Shown: positions 18,556 through 26,215 of the stretch, piece by piece
Layout of the letters: every line of letters starts with the position of its first letter
Numbering within the stretch: position 1 is the first letter of the stretch
DNA from: Duganella lactea
GTDB taxonomy: Bacteria; Pseudomonadota; Gammaproteobacteria; Burkholderiales; Burkholderiaceae_D
DNA length: 54,473 bases
NCBI RefSeq assembly: GCF_009857505.1
Contig: NZ_WWCP01000039.1
Coordinates: forward strand, 1-54,473
Reading direction: 5' to 3'
Notes under the pieces: generated by a model
Databases searched by the model: none
What the model was told of the DNA's origin: nothing
Seen by the model: the letters and a program-made list of their open reading frames with translations, nothing else
Translations under genes and position numbers: made by a program

Positions 18556-20208
18556 TTATAGTAAGGCAACATCCTTTGTTTGGTGCAATTGATCTGAGGC
18601 ATTTGCAGTGCTCAAAAACAGCGTGCCGTTCAATTGCCGCAACAGGCTGCTGTGGCGCAGCCGGTCCATGACCGGGCCCTTGACCTCGGCCAGATGCAGG
18701 CCGATGCCGCGCTGTTTCAGGCTCTGGTTCAGTTCCGACAGCGCCAGCAGCGCGGTGGTGTCGATCGAGTTGACCGCCGACATCACCAGCACCAGGTCGT
18801 GCGCGCTGCGGTGGGTGGCCAGTTCGCACTCGATACGCTCGTTGATCGCCTCCACGTTGCCGAAGAACAGATTGGCGTCGATGCGCAACATCAGCACCTC
18901 CGGCCGGGTTTCGGCCGGATAACGCTCGATGTTGCGGAAATGCTCGGTGCCGGCGATGCGGCCGAGCACCGCGATGTGCGGCCGGCTGGCGCGCCAGATC
19001 AGCGTGCCCATCGACAGCGCCACGCCAATGACCACGCCCGCCTCCACGCCCAGCACCAGCACGCCGAGGCAGGTGGCGGCCCAGGCCAGCGCGTCGCCGC
19101 GGTCATAGTCCCAGGCGGTGCGCAGGATGTCCAGTTCCAGCATGCCCAGCACGGCGACGATGATGGTGGCGGCCAGCACCGGCATCGGCAGCAGCGACAG
19201 CCAGCCAGTCGGCAGCAGCAGCGCGCAAGCCAACAGCGCGGCGGTGATCAGGCTGGCCAGCGGCGTGTTGGCGCCTGCCGCGAAATTGACGGCGGAACGA
19301 GACAGGCTGCCGGTCACCGGAAAGCCGCCGGACAGCGCGCTGGCCACATTGGCGGCGCCCAGCCCCATCAGTTCGTGATTGCTGACCAGCTTTTCGTTGC
19401 GCTTTTGCGCCAGCGCCTGGGCGCCGGACATCGACAGCAGAAACACCATGAAGCCGATCAGCAAGCCCGGTTGCAGCAAGGCGCCCCAGTGCTGGCTGGA
19501 GGTCGCCAGGTTCAGGTGCGGCAGGCCGGCCGCCACCGCGCCGGTGGTGCGCACGCCCATACCGGCCAGGCTGGTGAGGGACATCAGCGCGATGCCGCCC
19601 ACCACCACCGCCATCGGCGCCAGCTTGGCGCCGATATCGGCCACCACCGGCGGCAAGCCGCAGCGCTTAAGCCATCCGGCCAGATACTGGCGCGCCAGCA
19701 CCAGCAGCAGCAGCGAACCGACGCCCAGCGCCGCGCTGGGCGTGTGCGGATGCGGCGGCGCCGCGCCCAGCAGCGTCGGCAATTGGTCGTAGGCGATGAC
19801 GAGGGCCGAGCCGACGGTGAAGCCGCTCATCACCGGACGCGAGAAGAAATTGGCCAGGAAGCCCATGCGCAGCAGGCCGCACAGCAGCAGCACCGCGCCG
19901 GACACCAGCGCCAGCTGCGCCGCCAGCACGCCGGCCAGCGCCGAGCCGGCCGGCGCCAGCGGGCCGATGACGGCGGCGGTCATCAGCGAAATGATGGCCA
20001 TCGGGCCGACCGACTGGGTCATGCTGCTACCGAACAGCGCGTAGACGATGGGCGGCAGGATGCTGGCGTAAATGCCCACCACCGGCGACAGTCCCGCCAC
20101 AATCGCATAGGCCATGCCTTGGGGGATCATCATCATCGCCACCACCAGCCCGGCGCTGATGTCGCCGGGAAGCTGGTCGCGCCGGTAGTGTTTCAGCCAT
20201 TGCAGCAT
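18556..20208 (-). CDS. SulP family anion transporter with STAS domain
   Basis: This 550-residue protein has the SulP N-terminal pattern (DISAGLVVAMMMIPQGMAYA) and the conserved GLSPVVGIYASILPPI loop. About 10-14 hydrophobic segments follow, then a C-terminal STAS domain (about 435-545, including VNSIDTTALLAL). SulP proteins move sulfate, bicarbonate or dicarboxylates across the inner membrane. No carbonic anhydrase or sulfur-assimilation gene is adjacent, so the substrate cannot be assigned from context. Confidence 0.92.
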   Translation of the reverse strand: MLQWLKHYRRDQLPGDISAGLVVAMMMIPQGMAYAIVAGLSPVVGIYASILPPIVYALFGSSMTQSVGPMAIISLMTAAVIGPLAPAGSALAGVLAAQLALVSGAVLLLCGLLRMGFLANFFSRPVMSGFTVGSALVIAYDQLPTLLGAAPPHPHTPSAALGVGSLLLLVLARQYLAGWLKRCGLPPVVADIGAKLAPMAVVVGGIALMSLTSLAGMGVRTTGAVAAGLPHLNLATSSQHWGALLQPGLLIGFMVFLLSMSGAQALAQKRNEKLVSNHELMGLGAANVASALSGGFPVTGSLSRSAVNFAAGANTPLASLITAALLACALLLPTGWLSLLPMPVLAATIIVAVLGMLELDILRTAWDYDRGDALAWAATCLGVLVLGVEAGVVIGVALSMGTLIWRASRPHIAVLGRIAGTEHFRNIERYPAETRPEVLMLRIDANLFFGNVEAINERIECELATHRSAHDLVLVMSAVNSIDTTALLALSELNQSLKQRGIGLHLAEVKGPVMDRLRHSSLLRQLNGTLFLSTANASDQLHQTKDVALL

Positions 20209-20306
20209 TGTTGTTCCAGAGGTACAGAAAGGCGGTAGTTTATCCCAAATACGTTTACCGAATTAACTTATCCGAAAAACACATAAGGAAAGCACACCGC
20301 CAGCCG

Positions 20307-22709
20307 TCACATTGTGGCGCGTCCCCGGGCATCGAGCGTCAGCTCGGTCAGACGGTCGGCGTAGCGGACCTTGATCTTGTGGCCAGGCTTGCCGCGCACC
20401 AGCAACTGGCGCAGTTTGCCCTCTGACCAGTCGAGGTCCAGCTCGACGCCGCCGCGAGCGCGGACGCCGCGCACGGCGCCCTCCGGCCACGCTTGCGGCA
20501 GCGCCGCCAGCAGGTGGATTTCGCCGCCCCACGACTGCACCAGCATTTCCAGAATCGCCGCCGCGCCGCCGAAGTTGCCATCAATCTGGAACGGCGGGTG
20601 CGCGTCGAACATGTTCGGGTACGTGCGTTCGGGGCCGAGCAGGCCTTGTAGAATGCTGTGGGCGCGATCGCCCTCGCCCATGCGCGTCCACAGCGCCAGC
20701 CGCCAGGCGGTGGCCCAGCCGGTCGATTTGTCGCCGCGCGTGTTGAGCGTAACCTTGGCGGCGGCGATCAGCGCCGGCGTGTCGCGCACGTTGATTTGCG
20801 CGCTCGGGTAGACCGCGTACAGGTGCGAGACGTGACGGTGATTCTGCTCCGGCGCGCCGACGTCCCAGTCTTCCAGCCACTCCTGCAACTGCCCTTGCGC
20901 GCCGATGCGGTCGGCCGGCAGGCGCGCGCGCCTGGCTTCCAGTTCGGCGGCGAAGGCGGCGTCGGTCTCGCCCAGCAGCGCGTGGGCTTGCTGCGCCCAG
21001 CCGAACAGGTCGCGCAGGATCTGGCGGTCCATCGCCGGCCCGGCGCAGGTTGCCACGCCTTTGTGATGCATGTTCTCCGGCGAGATCGACGGCGACGTCA
21101 CCAGCCCCCGGCCCTGCGGGTCCTCGACCAGCGTGTCGACGAAGAACAGCGACGCGCCTTTGAGCAGCGGATAGATGCGCCGCAGGTAGGCGGCATCCGG
21201 GTGGTAGTCGTAGTGGTCCCACAGGGCCTGGCACAGCCACGCGCCGCCGCAAGGCCACATGCCCCACAGCGGCCCGTCGATCGGCGCGGCCGCGCGCCAC
21301 AGGTCCGTGTTGTGATGCGCCATCCAGCCGCGCGCGCCGTAGCTTTCGCGGGCGGTCACGGCGCCGGTCACGCTCAGGTCCTCCACCATGCGCAGCAGCG
21401 GTTCGACGCACTCGCCGATGTTGGCCGATTCGGCCGGCCAGTAATTCATCTGCGTGTTGATGTTGATGGTGTACTTGCCGCCCCACGGTGGATTGACGCC
21501 TTCGTTCCACAGGCCTTGCAGATTGGCCGGCTGGCTGCCCGGCCGCGACGACGACAGCAGCAGATAACGGCCGTACTGCACGTACAGCGCGGCCAGTCCG
21601 GCATCCGGCTGCTGCTCGGCGACAGCGATACGCTGGTCGGTCGGGCGCGGATCGGCGACGCCGGAACCCAGCCGCAGCGACAGGCGACGGAACAGCATCT
21701 GGTGCGCATGCACATGCGCGCTGCGTAGGCGCGCATAAGGTTTGGCGGCGGCCGCCGCCGTCTGCGCACGCACCACCTGCACCGGATCGCCGCTGACATC
21801 GGCGTAGCTGACATAGCTGGTGGCGGCGGCCACCAGCAGCGTCACGGTGGTCGCGCCGCGCACCTCGATGCGGTCCTGGCGCGGCGTGATCGTGCCGTCG
21901 CCCAGGGCCTGCACGCGCACCGCGTAGCGCAAGGCGGAAGGGATGCCCTCGGCGGACTCGTTGCGGCCCTCGATCAGCAGCGCGTCGGCGCCATCGGGCT
22001 TCACCGACAGACCGGACGGGCGTTCGTCGGCGCGCAGCGGCTCGCGGTAGTCCCAGGACATGTTCGCCGTGGCGCCATCGGCGCCATACCTGGCTTTCAT
22101 CGGGTGGCGGTAGCCAAGATCAAAATTGAGCGTGCCATTGGTGGCGGTCAGGCGGATCGCGACCACCTGATCCGGCACGCTGGCGAACACCTCGCGCTTG
22201 TACTGTGTTTTGCCGTCGCTGAAACGGGTGGCAGCGATGGCCGTGTCCAGGTCCAGCCAGCGGCGGTAGGCGGTGCCGGCGCCCACGCCCTGAAAATCCA
22301 GCAGCAGGTCGCCGGCGGCGCCGTAAGGCATCTGCTGTTTCGGCACGCCCATCATGGACGACGAAATCAGCTCGGCGGCCTCGGCGAACTTCGCCTGGTC
22401 GATCAGCGCCCGCACCTGCGGCAGCGCCGCCAGCGAACGCGGATTATTCGGATCATACGGACCGCCGGCAAACAGCGTGTCCTCATTGAGCTGGATGCGC
22501 TCCTGCGCGATGCGCCCGAAGCTCATGGCGCCAAGCCGGCCATTCCCGACCGGCAGCGCCTCGACCCACTGCGCCGCCACCTGCTGGTACCACAGCGATA
22601 AACTCTCCTGCGCGCCGCGCGTGGTGGCCTGCACGGCAGCCCGTGCCAAACCGGGAAAGGCCGCAGCCAGTCCCGCCGTTATCATAAAACCGCGTCGTGT
22701 CGTCTCCAT
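20307..22709 (-). CDS. GH95 family alpha-L-fucosidase, Tat-exported
   Basis: The start at 22709 gives an 800-residue protein beginning METTRRGFMITAGLAAAF, a twin-arginine signal. The catalytic domain carries the GH95 motifs: NINTQMNYWPAE (the two Asn that assist catalysis), SPSISPENMH (the general acid Glu) and FQIDGNFGGAAAILEML (substrate-contacting Asp). GH95 enzymes remove fucose or related L-galactose residues from glycans by inversion. No other carbohydrate-active gene, fucose catabolic gene or TonB/SusD-type partner lies nearby, so it works alone in this window. An upstream in-frame start at 22745 is less likely because it would place 12 residues before the Tat motif. Confidence 0.9.
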   Translation of the reverse strand: METTRRGFMITAGLAAAFPGLARAAVQATTRGAQESLSLWYQQVAAQWVEALPVGNGRLGAMSFGRIAQERIQLNEDTLFAGGPYDPNNPRSLAALPQVRALIDQAKFAEAAELISSSMMGVPKQQMPYGAAGDLLLDFQGVGAGTAYRRWLDLDTAIAATRFSDGKTQYKREVFASVPDQVVAIRLTATNGTLNFDLGYRHPMKARYGADGATANMSWDYREPLRADERPSGLSVKPDGADALLIEGRNESAEGIPSALRYAVRVQALGDGTITPRQDRIEVRGATTVTLLVAAATSYVSYADVSGDPVQVVRAQTAAAAAKPYARLRSAHVHAHQMLFRRLSLRLGSGVADPRPTDQRIAVAEQQPDAGLAALYVQYGRYLLLSSSRPGSQPANLQGLWNEGVNPPWGGKYTININTQMNYWPAESANIGECVEPLLRMVEDLSVTGAVTARESYGARGWMAHHNTDLWRAAAPIDGPLWGMWPCGGAWLCQALWDHYDYHPDAAYLRRIYPLLKGASLFFVDTLVEDPQGRGLVTSPSISPENMHHKGVATCAGPAMDRQILRDLFGWAQQAHALLGETDAAFAAELEARRARLPADRIGAQGQLQEWLEDWDVGAPEQNHRHVSHLYAVYPSAQINVRDTPALIAAAKVTLNTRGDKSTGWATAWRLALWTRMGEGDRAHSILQGLLGPERTYPNMFDAHPPFQIDGNFGGAAAILEMLVQSWGGEIHLLAALPQAWPEGAVRGVRARGGVELDLDWSEGKLRQLLVRGKPGHKIKVRYADRLTELTLDARGRATM

Positions 22710-22809
22710 GGGCCCTATTCTGCGCGAAGCCGGGCGACTTCTCAATTACGAAATTCACCAAGTCTGGCGCGAAATTGTACCTCCCGCGTCAGCGTTCATG
22801 CTAGGTATT

Positions 22810-24303
22810 TCAGAGCTGCGCCAGTTCGATGCAGTTGCGGCCGGCGCGCTTGGCGCGGTGCAGCGCCGTGTCGAGGCGAGTCAGCACCGACGCGCCGACT
22901 TCCTCCGGCCCCACCTGCGCCACACCCAGGCTGACGCTGACCGTGGCGCCATGGCCATGGCCGGCCAACGGCAGATCGGCGTCGCTGATCGCGGCGCGCA
23001 GCTTTTCCGCCAGCCGCAGCGCCTCGTTGCAGGTGGTGTGGGTCGCCACGATCAGGAACTCGTCGCCGCGCATGCGCGCCAGCGTGTCCGAGGTGCGCAG
23101 GCTGCCGGCGACCATTTCCACGATCTTGCGCAGCGCCCCCTCGCCCACCGCCGATCCATACAAATCGTTGGTCGAGTCGAAGCTGCCGACACCCAGCGAC
23201 AGCACCGCCAGCGGCAGGCCATAGCGGCGCGCGCGGCGGATTTCGTTGTCCAGCGCGTCCTCGCCGGCGCGGCGGTTGGCGGCGCCGGTGGCCGCGTCCA
23301 CGGTGCTTATCTGCGCCAACTGCCCGCACAACGCGTCGTTCTGGTGCCGCAACTCGCTCATGCACAGCGCATAGCTGATAAATTGCGCCATGCTGGCGAA
23401 GCACGCGAACTGCTCGCGCGAGAAGGCGATGTGGCGGTCAAACATCAGGCACACGGCGCCCATCTCCGGGCCGCCTGCCTCGGCGCGCAGCGGCAGCGCC
23501 AGCACCATGCGCACGTTACGGTCGTGCAGCGCCATCGCCAGCTCCGGATCGCCGGCCTTCTCCGGCGCGTCCAGCAGCACCATCTCGCCGCGCGAAGCGG
23601 CCATCAGCGGCGGAAAGAAGTCGCGCAGCGGCGATTGCAGCAGCCGGTCGCCTCGCCGCAGCAAGCGCGCCAGATCCAGATGATTGCGCGCCTCCTGCGC
23701 CACCAGTTGCAGATCGCCGCGCGCTTTCATGTGCAGCAAGGCGGTGTGACGCACACCGGGGAAGTTACACAGCGCCAGGCAGATTTTCGACGCCATCACC
23801 GACACCACGTCGATGCCGGCCAGCGCGCGCTGCAGGCTGCGTTGCACGGCCAGCAGATCGCGCAATTCCTTTTCCTTGTCCAGCAGATGCCGCTGCGCGA
23901 CCGCGCCCGGATCGTCCGACTCGGCCAGAGCCTGGCGCACCGCGTGCTGCAACTCGTGGTCCAGCATCGGGCAGAGGCGATAGTCGAAAGGGCCATAGGC
24001 CATCAGCTCGGGCAACCACGCACTGTGCTCGTAAGCGCACAACAGCAGGACGCGTGCGCCGGCCCGGCCGCGTATCAGCGGGCCGAGGCCCGTCAGGTTA
24101 TTCAGATGCTCAAAACCGTTCAGGTCCAGAATCAGCAGATCGGCCTCGCGCGTGGCGAGGGCGGTCATGGTGGCGTCTACATGCTCGCACAGCGCCAGTT
24201 GGGAAAACATCTGACCGCAACAGGCCTGGAATTCGGCGCGGCGCTCGGCACTGGGATTGTAAAAGACCCCCGTGCTGATCGCCCGGCTGTAAACGTCCGA
24301 CAT
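22810..24303 (-). CDS. GAF-GGDEF protein with degenerate cyclase active site
   Basis: The ATG at 24303 follows AGGGAG and gives 497 residues. Residues about 1-130 look like a receiver-type fold (LLILDLNGFEHL), residues about 150-320 a GAF sensor, and about 335-497 a GGDEF domain. The signature is RGDEF (412-416) and the inhibitory RxxD (RTSD) is kept. However, the metal-binding LDID segment is LGVG (370-373), so both Asp are lost, and the guanine-contacting GHxxGD segment reads GSAVGEG. Diguanylate cyclase activity is therefore unlikely; a c-di-GMP or GTP-binding effector is more plausible. It stands alone, between the fucosidase and an SDR gene. Confidence 0.85.
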   Translation of the reverse strand: MSDVYSRAISTGVFYNPSAERRAEFQACCGQMFSQLALCEHVDATMTALATREADLLILDLNGFEHLNNLTGLGPLIRGRAGARVLLLCAYEHSAWLPELMAYGPFDYRLCPMLDHELQHAVRQALAESDDPGAVAQRHLLDKEKELRDLLAVQRSLQRALAGIDVVSVMASKICLALCNFPGVRHTALLHMKARGDLQLVAQEARNHLDLARLLRRGDRLLQSPLRDFFPPLMAASRGEMVLLDAPEKAGDPELAMALHDRNVRMVLALPLRAEAGGPEMGAVCLMFDRHIAFSREQFACFASMAQFISYALCMSELRHQNDALCGQLAQISTVDAATGAANRRAGEDALDNEIRRARRYGLPLAVLSLGVGSFDSTNDLYGSAVGEGALRKIVEMVAGSLRTSDTLARMRGDEFLIVATHTTCNEALRLAEKLRAAISDADLPLAGHGHGATVSVSLGVAQVGPEEVGASVLTRLDTALHRAKRAGRNCIELAQL

Positions 24304-24466
24304 AATAGTACTCCCTAGCAATAATTGTTTTATTTTGGCGTCTGCCGTTAGTGTGCCACAAAGTATCTAATTAGCAATCTTTTTGCAATATTTATATGTG
24401 TGTCCGCGCACGGTCATGGCGGCGCACGCGTCCAATACTGTTCGCTCAGGACTCAGGGAGGACGCC

Positions 24467-25306
24467 ATGACACAATCGGAAAACAAGGCCGACCAGGGGT
24501 CGGCCAGCCTGCAGCGCGACATTCAGCAGCGCCAGGACCAGATGGATCAGCAAGGCCCGCGCGCCAGCACCCGCGGCAAAAACAGCGAGGCGGTGCAGAC
24601 CAGCGATCATCCGTATCCCGCCACGCCCATGCCGGCGCAACACCTCGACAAACCGGGGCTGGAAGCGCAGATGCGGCAGAAACCGGAATTTCTCGCCCCT
24701 GACTACTGCGGCAGCGGCAAGCTGGCCGGCATGGCGGCGCTGATCACCGGTGGCGATTCCGGCATCGGCCGCGCGGTGGCGCATCAGGCGCATGAGCGTT
24801 TTGGCCGGCTGGATATCCTGGTCAACAATGCCGCCTTCCAGGAACACGCCGACAAGCTGACCAACCTGACCGAAGAGCGCTTCGACCTGACCATGAAGAC
24901 CAATGTGTACGGCTACTTCCATATGGCCAAGGTGGTGCTGCCGTATCTGCGGCGCGGCGCGTCGATCATTAATACCGGTTCGGTCACCGGGCTGCAAGGT
25001 TCCGGGCATCTGCTGGACTACTCCACCACCAAGGGGGCGATTCACGCCTTCACCAAGTCCCTGGCGTCGAACCTGCTGGATCAGGGCATCCGGGTCAACG
25101 CGGTGGCGCCGGGACCGGTGTGGACGCCGTTGAATCCCGCCGATGCGTCGCCGGAAAAAATCACCCGCTTCGGCGCGGACACGGATATGAAGCGCCCTGC
25201 CCAGCCGCAGGAGCTGTCGCCATCGTATGTGTTTCTGGCCGCGCCTTGCTGCGCCAGCTATATCACCGGCATTGTGCTGCCGGTGACCGGTTCGGTGGGC
25301 GGCTGA
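24467..25306 (+). CDS. SDR family oxidoreductase with internal deletion
   Basis: The start at 24467 follows AGGGAGG. The 279-residue protein begins with a Gln/Pro-rich leader of about 85 residues, then TGGDSGIG (94-101), the NAD(P)-binding start of classical SDRs of the YghA type. Catalytic S172 (TGSVTG) and Y185/K189 (YSTTK) are present. Between GRAVA (105) and FGRLDILVNN (about 112) roughly 50 residues that all relatives have are missing, including the second and third beta strands with the D-V motif that contacts adenine. The frame is intact. This is probably a recently inactivated or seriously altered enzyme. Its stop is 3 bases before ku. Confidence 0.85.
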   Translation: MTQSENKADQGSASLQRDIQQRQDQMDQQGPRASTRGKNSEAVQTSDHPYPATPMPAQHLDKPGLEAQMRQKPEFLAPDYCGSGKLAGMAALITGGDSGIGRAVAHQAHERFGRLDILVNNAAFQEHADKLTNLTEERFDLTMKTNVYGYFHMAKVVLPYLRRGASIINTGSVTGLQGSGHLLDYSTTKGAIHAFTKSLASNLLDQGIRVNAVAPGPVWTPLNPADASPEKITRFGADTDMKRPAQPQELSPSYVFLAAPCCASYITGIVLPVTGSVGG

Positions 25307-25309
25307 GCC

Positions 25310-26203
25310 ATGGCTGCGCGCGCGTTGTGGAAAGGGGCGATCAGCTTCGGGCTGGTCTACATTCCGGTCGAGATGTACACGGCGGTGCAGGAGCACGACC
25401 TTGATCTGACGATGCTGGACCGCCGCGCCTTTGCGCCGATCGGCTACAAGCGCTATAACAAGAAGACCGGCAAGGAAGTGACCTGGGACGATATCGTCAA
25501 GGGTTACGAATATGAGGACAACGAGTATGTGGTGCTGTCGGACGAGGACCTGAAGCGCGCCAACGTGGAGGCGACGCAGACGATCGATATCGTCGCCTTT
25601 GTCGATGCCGCCGAAGTGCCGCTGACGTACTACGAAACGCCCTACTACCTGGCGCCCGCGCGCGGCGGCAACAAGGTCTATGCGCTGCTGCGCGAGACGT
25701 TGCGCCAGGCCGGCAAGATCGGCATCGCCACGGTGGTGATGCGCACCAAGCAGCATCTGTGCGCGCTGGTCTGCGTGGAGGACAAGATCGTCCTCAACAC
25801 GCTGCGTTACGCGACCGAGATCCGCATCGCGGAAGAACTCAAGCTGCCGCCGGCGACCTTGAAGGCGGCCGGCATCAGCGACAAGGAACTGAAGATGGCG
25901 CTGTCGCTGGTGGAGGGCATGAGCGAGGAATGGAAGCCGGAGCAATATCACGACAGCTACAAGGAGGACGTGATGGCGATGGTGAAGAAGAAAATCAAGG
26001 CCGGCCAGACCAAGACCCTCACCGAGCCGGATAAGGAGAGCCCAGCGCCCAAGCCATCCAATGTGGTCGATTTGGTGGCGCTGTTGCAGGACAGCCTGGG
26101 TAAGCGCGGTGGCAAGGCCGCGCCGTCAAAGTCGCGCGCCAAGCCGGCGAGCAAACCGGCAGCGGCCAAGCGCAAGCCGGCAGCTCCACGCAAAGCCGCC
26201 TGA
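25310..26203 (+). CDS. ku: Ku, DNA end-binding protein for non-homologous end joining
   Basis: This 297-residue bacterial Ku opens MAARALWKGAISFGLVYIPV, the family hallmark, and contains TYYETPYYLAP and the RYATEIR region. It ends in a Lys/Ala/Pro-rich basic tail (from about residue 262) of the kind that promotes DNA threading and LigD recruitment. Ku forms a ring homodimer on double-strand breaks. The gene starts 3 bases after the SDR gene stop, so the two are co-transcribed, and ligD lies convergently 12 bases beyond its end. Confidence 0.97.
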   Translation: MAARALWKGAISFGLVYIPVEMYTAVQEHDLDLTMLDRRAFAPIGYKRYNKKTGKEVTWDDIVKGYEYEDNEYVVLSDEDLKRANVEATQTIDIVAFVDAAEVPLTYYETPYYLAPARGGNKVYALLRETLRQAGKIGIATVVMRTKQHLCALVCVEDKIVLNTLRYATEIRIAEELKLPPATLKAAGISDKELKMALSLVEGMSEEWKPEQYHDSYKEDVMAMVKKKIKAGQTKTLTEPDKESPAPKPSNVVDLVALLQDSLGKRGGKAAPSKSRAKPASKPAAAKRKPAAPRKAA

Positions 26204-26215
26204 TGGCGGTGGCAT

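Noticed and set aside
24383..24466. Upstream extension of the SDR gene
   Set aside because: The ATG at 24467 has AGGGAGG directly upstream; the extension has no such signal.
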